Source of the DNA: Rhodothermales bacterium
Lineage (GTDB): Bacteria; Bacteroidota; Rhodothermia; Rhodothermales; UBA10348
NCBI GenBank assembly: GCA_040221055.1
Contig: JAVJVN010000012.1
Span: 1-48,889, forward strand
Length of the DNA stretch: 48,889 nucleotides
Direction: 5' to 3'
The notes beneath the pieces are model-generated. The model was not told the origin of the DNA. It did no database searches and saw only the letters and a program-made list of their open reading frames with translations. Made by a program: the position numbers and the translations under genes. Positions 8,955 to 15,999 of the stretch are shown piece after piece. The stretch's first letter is position 1, and each line of letters begins with the position of its first letter.

Positions 8955-9494
8955 ATGGCAAAGGGAAGAAATCGTCAGGATCGTCGCGACCGTACGCGGG
9001 CAACCGACGCACAGATCGAGTGGATTGAACGACTCGTTTCTGTCAAGCGCGTCGCGAAGGTGGTCAAAGGTGGTCGCCGATTCTCATTCAACGCGGTAGT
9101 TGTCGTCGGTGATGGCAAAGGCAGCGTAGGAACGGGTCTCGGCAAGGCCAACGAAGTGGCCGACGCCATCTCGAAGGGTACGGAAGACGCGAAGAAGAAC
9201 GTCATCAACGTTCCGATGTCAAAGGGTACGGTTCCGCATCCGGTCATCGGAAAGCAGGATGCCGGTCGTGTCCTCTTGAAGCCGGCTTCGCACGGTACCG
9301 GTGTCATAGCCGGTGGTGGTGTACGCGCCGTCCTCGAGTGCGCCGGATACACGGACATCCTTTCGAAATCCCTGGGCTCGAGCAACCCACACAACCAGGT
9401 GGCAGCCACAATGGATGCGCTGGCCAACCTGGAAGACCCGCGGGAAGTGGCCAAGCGTCGCGGTATTCCGCTTTCACGAGTGTTCGAAGGATAG
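8955..9494 (+). CDS. rpsE: 30S ribosomal protein S5
   Basis: 179 residues. The double-stranded-RNA-binding domain begins with [44 protein letters not shown] (in pieces, residues about 22-70) and the C-terminal domain contains [35 protein letters not shown]5 helps accuracy and mRNA unwinding. rpmD follows after four bases. Confidence 0.98.
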   Translation: MAKGRNRQDRRDRTRATDAQIEWIERLVSVKRVAKVVKGGRRFSFNAVVVVGDGKGSVGTGLGKANEVADAISKGTEDAKKNVINVPMSKGTVPHPVIGKQDAGRVLLKPASHGTGVIAGGGVRAVLECAGYTDILSKSLGSSNPHNQVAATMDALANLEDPREVAKRRGIPLSRVFEG

Positions 9495-9498
9495 GATC

Positions 9499-9681
9499 AT
9501 GGCAACATTGAAAATCACACAGGTCCGAAGCGTCATCCGACGCCCCAAGGTCCAGAAACTGACCATGCAGGCCCTCGGTCTGCGTCGTTTGCACCAATCG
9601 GTCGAGCACAAAGACACCCCGGAAATCCGTGGGATGCTGCAGCGCGTCAACCACTTGGTCAGCATTGAACCGACGAAATAA
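9499..9681 (+). CDS. rpmD: 50S ribosomal protein L30
   Basis: 60 residues from ATG 9499, four bases after the rpsE stop. The chain begins MATLKITQVRSVIRRPKVQKLTMQALGLRR (in pieces) and contains the conserved KxTxxALGLR turn and the terminal IRGMLQRVNHLVSIEP, all typical L30. An in-frame upstream start would overlap rpsE and add unrelated sequence. Confidence 0.96.
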   Translation: MATLKITQVRSVIRRPKVQKLTMQALGLRRLHQSVEHKDTPEIRGMLQRVNHLVSIEPTK

Positions 9682-9696
9682 TCCAATCATCAGCGA

Positions 9697-9713
9697 GTCC
9701 CGGTCTCCGGGGC
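9697..9713 (+). promoter_or_regulatory. Small hairpin before rplO
   Basis: GTCCCGG / CCGGGGC arms (one G-T pair) around TCT, 12 bases before the rplO start. It has no T-run, so it is not a terminator. A regulatory role is only a possibility; such short GC hairpins arise by chance in GC-rich DNA. Confidence 0.2.
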
Positions 9714-9725
9714 GTAAAGCATACC

Positions 9726-10184
9726 ATGGATCTCAGCAATCTCAAGCCCGCAAAGGGCGCTACGAAGTCGCGTAAGCGAATTGGTCGTGGAGTCGGCTCC
9801 GGTTACGGTGGTCACTCCTCAACGAAGGGCAACAAGGGCCAGAAGAGCCGCGCCGGTGCCAGCATCCCTGTCTGGTTCGAGGGTGGTCAGATGCCCCTCC
9901 AGCGTCGCTTGCCGAAGTTCGGATTCAAGAATCCGTTCCGCGTGGCCTACAAGGCCGTCAATGTGGCTCGTCTCCAGAAGCTCGTCGACGACGGTGCGCT
10001 GGATGGGTCTGCTCCGGTTACGCCAGAATTGCTGCGCGAATTGGGACAGATCGGAAAAGGCGACCTGGTCAAGGTCCTGGGCAGTGGCGAATTGACCGCC
10101 AAGCTCCAGGTCACCGCGAACGCATTCAGCGCGTCAGCCCGCAAGAAAATTGAAGAAGCTGGCGGTAGCGTCACCGAACTGTAA
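9726..10184 (+). CDS. rplO: 50S ribosomal protein L15
   Basis: 152 residues. MDLSNLKPAKGATKSRKRIGRGVGSGYGGHSSTKGNKGQKSR in pieces forms the long extended arm that enters 23S rRNA; FEGGQMPLQRRLPKFGF is the conserved middle; the C-terminal globular part ends SARKKIEEAGGSVTEL. Directly upstream of secY, as in most bacteria. Confidence 0.98.
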   Translation: MDLSNLKPAKGATKSRKRIGRGVGSGYGGHSSTKGNKGQKSRAGASIPVWFEGGQMPLQRRLPKFGFKNPFRVAYKAVNVARLQKLVDDGALDGSAPVTPELLRELGQIGKGDLVKVLGSGELTAKLQVTANAFSASARKKIEEAGGSVTEL

Positions 10185-10215
10185 CAGGCGCAATCGCCCT
10201 CAACAACGTTGAATT

Positions 10216-11529
10216 ATGGCAGGTCTTACCGAGAGCGTCCGCAATATCTGGAAAATTGAGGAGTTGCGACGCCGCATCTTGTACACGATCGGGCTTTTGC
10301 TGATCTACCGACTTGGTGCCTTTGTTACATTGCCGGGTGTGGATGCTGCACAGCTGGCGGCAATCAACGCCCAGTCGGATTCCAACAACCTTCTGGGGAT
10401 GCTGGACATGTTCGTGGGCGGCGCGTTCAGTGCAGCCGGTATTTTTGCCCTCGGGATCATGCCGTACATCACGGCATCGATCATCATCCAGCTCATGGGA
10501 GCGGTTGTCCCGTATTTCCAGAAGCTGCAGCGTGAGGGAGAGGAAGGGCGACGCAAGATCACCCAGCTCACCCGTTACGGTACCATCCTGGTCACGGCCC
10601 TCCAAAGCATCGGGTTTGCCATCAACCTGCAGTACGGTGCCACCGGGGCCGCCATCGTGATCGGTCCGACCTTTTTCATGGTGTCGACCGTGATCGTGCT
10701 TACCTCCGGGACCATGTTCGTGATGTGGCTGGGTGAACGAATCACGGAGAGCGGAATCGGAAACGGCATATCCCTGATCATCATGATCAGCATCATTGCG
10801 TTCCTTCCGCAGTCCCTGTTCAACGAATGGGAGCTGTCCGGCAACATGTTCATCTTCCTCCTTGAAATAGGCGTATTCGTGCTGGTGACGGCGGGTGTGG
10901 TCATGGTTACCCAGGGCATGCGACGGATTCCGGTCCAATACGCCAAGCGTGTGGTTGGACGGAAGGTGTTCGGGGGTTCGACCCAGTACCTGCCCATCCG
11001 CGTGAACGCGGCGGGCGTCATGCCCATCATCTTTGCGCAGTCCATCATGTTCGTTCCTGCGACGTTTGCCACGCTGTTTCCGGCGTCTCCGTTCATGCAG
11101 GAAATGGGCGTGTTCTTTACGGACATCAGTGGTTGGGGATACTCCACCGTCTTTTTCATCATCTGTGTGTTCTTCACGTACTTCTACACCGCCATCGCGG
11201 TGAATCCGAAGGAAATGGCGGACACCATGAAGCGTCAGGGTGGCTTCATTCCGGGCATCCGTCCGGGCAAGCAGACCAGTGAGTTCATTGACAACATCCT
11301 GACGCGAATCACGCTTCCTGGGTCGATCTTCCTGGGCTTTGTGGCCATCCTTCCCGCGTTCGCCATCATGTTCGGCGTGACGCAGGGCTTCGCACAGTTC
11401 TTCGGGGGAACGAGCCTGCTGATCCTGGTTGGCGTGACCCTCGATACGTTGAAGCAGGTCGAGAGCCACCTGCTCATGCGTCACTACGACGGCTTCATGA
11501 AGTCCGGACGCGTCCGGGGTCGCAGCTGA
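10216..11529 (+). CDS. secY: Preprotein translocase subunit SecY
   Basis: 437 residues, the usual length for a ten-helix SecY. The N-terminus ESVRNIWKIEELRRRILYTIGLLLIYRLGAFV leads into helix 1, the plug region GMLDMFVGGAFSAAGIFALGIMPYITASIIIQLM follows, and the cytosolic loops with the SecA/ribosome contacts (QREGEEGRRKITQLTRYG) and NPKEMADTMKRQGGFIPGIRPGKQT (about residues 331-355) are intact. It is the membrane channel for Sec export. It lies two bases before map. Confidence 0.98.
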   Translation: MAGLTESVRNIWKIEELRRRILYTIGLLLIYRLGAFVTLPGVDAAQLAAINAQSDSNNLLGMLDMFVGGAFSAAGIFALGIMPYITASIIIQLMGAVVPYFQKLQREGEEGRRKITQLTRYGTILVTALQSIGFAINLQYGATGAAIVIGPTFFMVSTVIVLTSGTMFVMWLGERITESGIGNGISLIIMISIIAFLPQSLFNEWELSGNMFIFLLEIGVFVLVTAGVVMVTQGMRRIPVQYAKRVVGRKVFGGSTQYLPIRVNAAGVMPIIFAQSIMFVPATFATLFPASPFMQEMGVFFTDISGWGYSTVFFIICVFFTYFYTAIAVNPKEMADTMKRQGGFIPGIRPGKQTSEFIDNILTRITLPGSIFLGFVAILPAFAIMFGVTQGFAQFFGGTSLLILVGVTLDTLKQVESHLLMRHYDGFMKSGRVRGRS

Positions 11530-11531
11530 GC

Positions 11532-12353
11532 ATGATCCACTACAAGAGCAATAGCGAATTGGAGAAACTCCGCGCATCGGCCGACCTGGTAGGTCGTACG
11601 CTGGCGGAAGTCGCCACGCGTGTTGCTCCGGGTGTATCCACCAATACGTTGGACAAGATCGCGGAGACATTCATCCGGGATCATGGCGCGTCGCCGGCCT
11701 TCAAGGGCTACCGCGTAGGACACCTCGTATTTCCCGGCTCCCTGTGCACGTCCGTCAACGACACCGTGGTTCATGGCATTCCCAACGACAAACTCCTCAC
11801 TGAAGGAGATATCGTGACCCTGGATTGCGGCGTGCTTCTGGATGGTTTCTACGGGGACTCCGCCTACACCTTTGCCGTCGGAGAGATTTCCGATGACAAG
11901 CGTGCGCTCTGCTCGACGACCTATGAGTCGCTGTATGCTGGCATTGATCAGTGCGTGCCGGGGCGCCGTCTTGGTGACATCGGGTTTGCGGTGCAGTCGC
12001 TTTGCGAGGCGCGCGGATACGGCGTCGTTAAGGACCTGGTGGGCCACGGCATAGGTCGCAGTCTGCACGAGGATCCCCAGGTACCCAATTTTGGCCGGGC
12101 AGGAAACGGGCGGAAACTGAAAGCCGGTCTGGTAATTTGTATTGAACCCATGATCAACATGGGCGATGCGGCGGTGTCCACGGATGCCGACGGATGGACC
12201 ATCCGCACGATCGACAACCAGCCATCGGCTCATTATGAGCATATGGTTGCTGTGACGGACGGCGGTCCCGAAGTGCTTACGACATTCCAGTACATCGAGG
12301 ATGTCCTGACCACATTACCCTACGAACCTTGCACCGATGCAGCGGTCCGATGA
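11532..12353 (+). CDS. map: Type I methionine aminopeptidase
   Basis: 273 residues. It removes the initiator methionine from nascent proteins. All five metal ligands are visible at about D98 (LDCG), D109 (GDSAY), H172 (GHGIGRSLHED), E205 (CIEPM) and E236 (YEHMVAV), and the substrate histidine at H81 (VVHGIP). The chain is about 15-20 residues longer than the shortest family members at the C-terminus. It begins two bases after secY. In many bacteria infA or adk lies in this cluster; neither is present. Confidence 0.97.
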   Translation: MIHYKSNSELEKLRASADLVGRTLAEVATRVAPGVSTNTLDKIAETFIRDHGASPAFKGYRVGHLVFPGSLCTSVNDTVVHGIPNDKLLTEGDIVTLDCGVLLDGFYGDSAYTFAVGEISDDKRALCSTTYESLYAGIDQCVPGRRLGDIGFAVQSLCEARGYGVVKDLVGHGIGRSLHEDPQVPNFGRAGNGRKLKAGLVICIEPMINMGDAAVSTDADGWTIRTIDNQPSAHYEHMVAVTDGGPEVLTTFQYIEDVLTTLPYEPCTDAAVR

Positions 12354-12370
12354 ATCCAAGCTTCACACAA

Positions 12371-12401
12371 AACGTGCGAACCTCGATTGAATCGGGACGT
12401 T
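12371..12401 (+). promoter_or_regulatory. Imperfect stem-loop between map and rpmJ
   Basis: Outer arms AACGT / ACGTT and inner arms CTCGAT / ATCGGG around a TGA loop form an 11-bp stem with a six-base bulge on the 5' side and one G-T pair. It sits in the 84-base gap where infA would be expected, 36 bases before rpmJ. It could be a leader of the alpha-operon part of the message. Function not known. Confidence 0.3.
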
Positions 12402-12437
12402 AATAATCGGCTGCAACCAAAAATGGCTTGAATTGAC

Positions 12438-12554
12438 ATGAAAGTCCGCGCAAGTGTAAAGAAGCGTTCCGCCGACGACAAAATTGTCCGTCGCAAGGGA
12501 CGCATTTACGTGATCAACAAGAAGAATCCGAAACACAAGCAACGTCAGGGTTGA
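12438..12554 (+). CDS. rpmJ: 50S ribosomal protein L36, zinc-independent form
   Basis: A 38-residue protein starting [14 protein letters not shown] and ending NPKHKQRQG, clearly L36. The zinc-ribbon cysteines of the common form (two in a CxxC near residue 11 and one near 27) are replaced, here by Ser/Asp and Lys, so this is the C-minus version found in many Bacteroidota. It lies between map and rpsM as usual, without an infA gene before it. Confidence 0.96.
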   Translation: MKVRASVKKRSADDKIVRRKGRIYVINKKNPKHKQRQG

Positions 12555-12581
12555 TCCCCAGACGGTCAAACAGCTGAATCC

Positions 12582-12962
12582 ATGCCTCGAATTGCAGGAG
12601 TAGACGTTCCTACACACAAGCGCGGAGAAATCGCGCTGACGTCCATTTTTGGTATCGGACGCCCGTTGGCGATCCAGATCCTCAAGAATGCGGGCGTTGA
12701 CCCGAACGTGCACCCAGAAAACTGGACCGAAGATCAGACCAAGGAAATCCGTCGGGTGATCGAGGACGAGTCGTTGGTGGAGGGTCAACTCCGAACGGAA
12801 GTTCAGTTGAACATAAAGCGTCTGATGGATATCGGATGCTACCGCGGACTTCGTCATCGTCGCGGTTTGCCGGTCCGTGGACAGCGGACCCAGACGAACG
12901 CGCGTACACGGAAGGGCAAGAAGAAGACGGTGGCCGGAAAGAAGAAGGCACCGCGCAAGTAA
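12582..12962 (+). CDS. rpsM: 30S ribosomal protein S13
   Basis: 126 residues. [30 protein letters not shown] at the start, the helix-two-turn-helix region, and the C-terminal [31 protein letters not shown] basic tail are diagnostic. S13 contacts the P-site tRNA and L5. It is separated from rpsK by 54 bases holding a small hairpin. Confidence 0.98.
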   Translation: MPRIAGVDVPTHKRGEIALTSIFGIGRPLAIQILKNAGVDPNVHPENWTEDQTKEIRRVIEDESLVEGQLRTEVQLNIKRLMDIGCYRGLRHRRGLPVRGQRTQTNARTRKGKKKTVAGKKKAPRK

Positions 12963-12972
12963 ACCAACGGTC

Positions 12973-12988
12973 CCGGTCGACTGACCGG
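12973..12988 (+). promoter_or_regulatory. Hairpin in the rpsM-rpsK gap
   Basis: Perfect 6-bp arms CCGGTC / GACCGG with a GACT loop, 28 bases before rpsK. No T-run follows. It belongs to a series of stem-loops found in the intergenic gaps of this operon, but alone it is weak. Confidence 0.25.
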
Positions 12989-13016
12989 AATCATTTGAAC
13001 CACAAGAGCAGGATCA

Positions 13017-13415
13017 ATGGCAAAAAGACAACGGGGAAGTGCCCGGCCACGTAAGAAGAATGTTGTTGTAGAGTCAAACGGACAGGCTCATATCAAGGCA
13101 ACGTTCAACAACGTGCAGGTGACACTCACCGACCAGTACGGGAATACCATTTCCTGGGCCAGTTCCGGAAAGATGGGCTTCAAGGGCAGTCGCAAGAACA
13201 CGCCGTATGCCGCACAGGTGGCAGCGTCGACGGCTGGCAAGGAAGCTTACGATCTGGGTCTGCGTCGGGTCGAGGTCTATGTAAAAGGACCTGGATCCGG
13301 TCGTGAGTCCGCCATACGGGCATTGTCGGGGGTAGGGCTGGAAATAGCCACTATCCGCGACGTTACGCCTGTTCCCCACAATGGCTGTCGGCCTCCAAAG
13401 CGTCGCCGCGTGTGA
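13017..13415 (+). CDS. rpsK: 30S ribosomal protein S11
   Basis: 132 residues. [49 protein letters not shown] in pieces along residues 22-70, and the C-terminal [26 protein letters not shown] with the basic end, identify S11, part of the mRNA exit platform. The N-terminus [21 protein letters not shown] is basic and normal for the family. Confidence 0.98.
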   Translation: MAKRQRGSARPRKKNVVVESNGQAHIKATFNNVQVTLTDQYGNTISWASSGKMGFKGSRKNTPYAAQVAASTAGKEAYDLGLRRVEVYVKGPGSGRESAIRALSGVGLEIATIRDVTPVPHNGCRPPKRRRV

Positions 13416-13424
13416 CGCTGTCCG

Positions 13425-13448
13425 GATGCGTGTTTTGCCACACGCATC
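13425..13448 (+). promoter_or_regulatory. First stem-loop of the rpsD leader
   Basis: Perfect 8-bp inverted repeat GATGCGTG (13425-13432) / CACGCATC (13441-13448) with an eight-base loop TTTTGCCA, starting ten bases after the rpsK stop. The bases after it (TTGGTTT) are only moderately T-rich, so it could be a weak terminator or attenuator, or the first half of an S4-binding leader with the next stem-loop. Confidence 0.45.
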
Positions 13449-13465
13449 TTGGTTTAAGCCCGACT

Positions 13466-13490
13466 ACTGAGTGCACATGGGGCATTCAGT
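13466..13490 (+). promoter_or_regulatory. Second stem-loop of the rpsD leader
   Basis: A 9-bp stem ACTGAGTGC (13466-13474) / GCATTCAGT (13482-13490), one G-T wobble, with loop ACATGGG. It ends 33 bases before the rpsD start. With the hairpin at 13425-13448 it makes a structured leader of about 100 bases in front of the gene for S4, a protein known to repress its own synthesis in several bacteria. That S4 binds this one is inference. Confidence 0.45.
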
Positions 13491-13523
13491 ACGTTTGTAC
13501 AACCTTCAAACGAGGAAATCATC

Positions 13524-14126
13524 ATGGCCCGTTACAGAGGCCCGAAACAAAAGATCGCGCGCCGGTTCAAGGAGCCGATCTTCGGCCCGAGCAAGGCGCT
13601 CGAGCGCAAGCCCCACCCACCGGGGCAACATGGCCGTTCGCGCCGCCGCAAGGAAAGCGAATACTCCGTTCAGCTCAAGGAAAAGCAGAAGGCCCGTTTC
13701 ACGTACGGTCTGCTTGAGCGTCAATTCCGGAATCTGTTCGAGAAGGCAGCCCGGAAGAAGGGCGTGACAGGAGAGAACCTGCTGAAGTTCCTCGAAGCAC
13801 GTCTGGACAACACGGTCTATCGCCTTGGTTTTGCCCGTACACGTCGTCAGGCGCGTCAGTTGGTGAACCATGGTCACATCATGGTCAACGGAAGCGTTGT
13901 TGATATCCCATCCGCCATGCTGCGTGGTGGAGATATCGTTTCCATCCGGCCCAAGAGCCGGAATCTGGAAATCGTAAGGGATGCGGCGAATACGACCCGC
14001 CGCAGTTTCCCGTGGTTGGAAGTCGACCGGAACATGCTGCAGGGCAAGTTCCTGGATTTCCCGAATCGCGAGGACATCCCGGAGAACATCAAGGAGCAAC
14101 TCATTGTCGAGTTGTACTCGAAGTAA
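13524..14126 (+). CDS. rpsD: 30S ribosomal protein S4, zinc-independent form
   Basis: 200 residues, starting at ATG 13524. MARYRGPKQKIARRF lacks the four cysteines found near the N-terminus of zinc-binding S4 proteins. The S4 RNA-binding domain is clear at residues about 91-150 (RLDNTVYRLGFARTRRQARQLVNHGHIMVNG). S4 nucleates 30S assembly and often represses its own operon. The 108-base upstream gap, the longest in the ribosomal cluster, carries two stem-loops. Confidence 0.98.
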   Translation: MARYRGPKQKIARRFKEPIFGPSKALERKPHPPGQHGRSRRRKESEYSVQLKEKQKARFTYGLLERQFRNLFEKAARKKGVTGENLLKFLEARLDNTVYRLGFARTRRQARQLVNHGHIMVNGSVVDIPSAMLRGGDIVSIRPKSRNLEIVRDAANTTRRSFPWLEVDRNMLQGKFLDFPNREDIPENIKEQLIVELYSK

Positions 14127-14159
14127 TCCGTACACCTACATTATTTGCATCAAGCTGAT

Positions 14160-15143
14160 ATGAGCACTTACTCGATTCAGATGCCCGATGGCGTTGACCT
14201 GGAAGAAACGACCGAAACGTTCGGTCGATTCACGATCCAGCCGCTTGAGCGTGGTTTCGGAGTTACGATCGGAAACGCGCTTCGCCGCGTATTGCTGTCG
14301 TCCCTTCAGGGCATTGCCATCACGGCAGTCAAGATTGACGGCGTTCAGCACGAATTTTCGACCATTGAAGGCGTCTCGGAGGATGTGGCCGATATCATCC
14401 TGAACCTCAAGGGTGTCCGATTCCGTGCCAATGACGGAGCGGATGGCAACATCCACTTCATCGTCAAGGGTCCCGGAGCCTGGACCGCCAAGAACATCGG
14501 TGACGCCACCTCGGACTTCGAAGTCCTGAACCCTGATCATCACATTGCGACGCTGGACAAAGGGTCCAGCTTTGCGGTCGAGTTGAGGATGGATCGTGGC
14601 CGTGGCTATGTTCCGGCCGAGGAGAACAAGCGTGCCGACGATCCCATTGGCGTTGTTGCCATGGACGCCATCTTTACGCCCATCAAGAATGTCCGCTACA
14701 CCGTCAACCCGACGCGTGTTGGCGAAAAGATTGACTATGAGTCGTTGACCATCGAGGTCAACACGGACGGATCGGTCATGCCCGAGGATGCGCTTGCCCA
14801 GGCAGCGTCCATTCTCCGTGACCATGTCAATCTGTTCATCAAGATGGACAGCGAGCCGCAACCGACTGAAGAAGAGAAGGAAGTCGATGCCGAAGTGCAG
14901 CGCATCCGCGAGCTGTTGAATCAGTCGGTCGACGAATTGGACCTTTCCGTCCGCGCCCACAACTGCCTCAAGGCGGCCAACATCAAGACGATTGGTGACC
15001 TGGTCCGCCGGGAAGAGTCGGAAATGCTCAAGTTCCGGAATTTCGGTCGCAAGTCCCTGCAGGAACTCATGCAGGTGATTGAAGAGCGGAATCTGGAGTT
15101 CGGAATGGACGTCGACAAGTACCTCGAAGAAATTAAAAGCTGA
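14160..15143 (+). CDS. rpoA: DNA-directed RNA polymerase alpha subunit
   Basis: 327 residues from ATG 14160 ([16 protein letters not shown]). An in-frame TTG at 14145 is less likely. The N-terminal dimerisation domain has [28 protein letters not shown] (in pieces, residues about 24-52) and the C-terminal domain has [25 protein letters not shown] and the [22 protein letters not shown] end. The alpha subunit starts polymerase assembly and contacts UP elements and activators. There is no strong Shine-Dalgarno sequence, in keeping with Bacteroidota genes. rplQ follows after five bases. Confidence 0.98.
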   Translation: MSTYSIQMPDGVDLEETTETFGRFTIQPLERGFGVTIGNALRRVLLSSLQGIAITAVKIDGVQHEFSTIEGVSEDVADIILNLKGVRFRANDGADGNIHFIVKGPGAWTAKNIGDATSDFEVLNPDHHIATLDKGSSFAVELRMDRGRGYVPAEENKRADDPIGVVAMDAIFTPIKNVRYTVNPTRVGEKIDYESLTIEVNTDGSVMPEDALAQAASILRDHVNLFIKMDSEPQPTEEEKEVDAEVQRIRELLNQSVDELDLSVRAHNCLKAANIKTIGDLVRREESEMLKFRNFGRKSLQELMQVIEERNLEFGMDVDKYLEEIKS

Positions 15144-15148
15144 TTCCG

Positions 15149-15841
15149 ATGAGACATCAACACAAAGGATTCAAGCTTGGGCGTACCAGTTCCCACCGGA
15201 AGGCGACGTTGTCCGCACTCTCCACGGCCCTGATCCGTCACAAGCGTATTGAAACGACCATCACCAAGGCCAAGGCCTTGCGCATGTTTGTCGAGCCCAT
15301 CATCAACCGGGCGAAGGCCGATACGACGCACAATCGTCGCGAGGTATTCCGCGCACTCCAGGACAAGCATGCCGTGACCGAATTGTTCACGGACATCGCA
15401 GGTCGGATTTCCGACCGTCCCGGCGGATATACGCGGATCATCAAGTTGGGGCAGCGTGCCGGTGACTCCGCTGAAATGGCGGTCATCGAGCTCGTGGACT
15501 ACAACGATGTACGTCCGGATGGCGCCGCAGGTGGCTCGAAGAAGAAGACCCGTCGCGGCGGCAGTGGCGGAGGACGGCGCCGGAAGGGTGGTGACGCCCA
15601 GGCAGCCGCACCTGCGGCCGTTGCTGATGCCGACGTGACAGAAGCGCCGGAGGCCGTAGCTGAGGAGCCGGAAGTCGCAGAAGCCGACGTCATCGAGGCC
15701 GAGGTCGTGGCAGAAGAGCCCAAAGCTGCAGAAGCCGAGGCAGAACCGGAAGCAGAAGCTGCCGCGGAAGAGCCGGAAGCAGAAGCTGCCGTGGAAGAGC
15801 CGGAAGCCGACGAATCGACGGACGAAGAGAAGAAGGGTTAA
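15149..15841 (+). CDS. rplQ: 50S ribosomal protein L17 with long acidic C-terminal extension
   Basis: 230 residues, against about 115-130 for the L17 core. Residues 1 to about 118 are a normal L17: [45 protein letters not shown] in pieces, then KPIIxRA-like [11 protein letters not shown] and [11 protein letters not shown]. After a basic Gly/Arg segment ([18 protein letters not shown]) comes a tail of about 80 residues almost wholly Ala, Glu, Pro, Val and Asp, partly made by a 27-base tandem repeat. Bacteroidota L17 proteins often carry such tails; their function is not established. It ends the operon, just before a strong terminator. Confidence 0.96.
   Translation: MRHQHKGFKLGRTSSHRKATLSALSTALIRHKRIETTITKAKALRMFVEPIINRAKADTTHNRREVFRALQDKHAVTELFTDIAGRISDRPGGYTRIIKLGQRAGDSAEMAVIELVDYNDVRPDGAAGGSKKKTRRGGSGGGRRRKGGDAQAAAPAAVADADVTEAPEAVAEEPEVAEADVIEAEVVAEEPKAAEAEAEPEAEAAAEEPEAEAAVEEPEADESTDEEKKG
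15746..15807 (+). repeat. 27-base tandem repeat inside the rplQ tail
   Basis: Unit starting CCGGAAGCAGAAGCTGCC repeats at 15746-15772 and 15773-15799, with an eight-base third copy to 15807. It differs at one base (CGCGGA/CGTGGA). It encodes the repeated nonapeptide PEAEAAAEE / PEAEAAVEE in the acidic extension of L17. Slippage could change the tail length between strains. Confidence 0.85.
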
Positions 15842-15875
15842 ACCGCCCTGTTCCGTCCATCGGAAAGCCTTGAAA

Positions 15876-15907
15876 GGGGCGGCTCCCACCGGGAGCCGCC
15901 CCTTTTT
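15876..15907 (+). terminator. Intrinsic terminator of the S10-spc-alpha operon
   Basis: A perfect 12-bp GC-rich stem GGGGCGGCTCCC / GGGAGCCGCCCC with an ACC loop is followed by TTTTT (15903-15907). It is 34 bases after the rplQ stop, preceded by AAA, and could work on both strands only weakly because the A-run is short. It ends the 15-kb ribosomal transcript; no other structure in the cluster has a matching T-run. Confidence 0.93.
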
Positions 15908-15999
15908 CTTGCGGGTGGACAGGCCCGAGCGTTCATGGTTTGCATGCACAATCGGGTGTTCGGGCCAGGAACTGCCTTTTGGCATGGGGTATAAGGCGT

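Noticed and set aside
10171-11670. Long open frame opposite secY (about 499 codons)
   Set aside because: It is the antisense of a well-supported gene, with low-complexity His/Asp/Arg-rich translation and no recognisable domain. High GC content keeps such frames open.
15922-15966. Inverted repeat GGCCCGA ... TCGGGCC upstream of rel
   Set aside because: Seven-base arms over a 31-base spacer in GC-rich DNA; too weak without conservation data.
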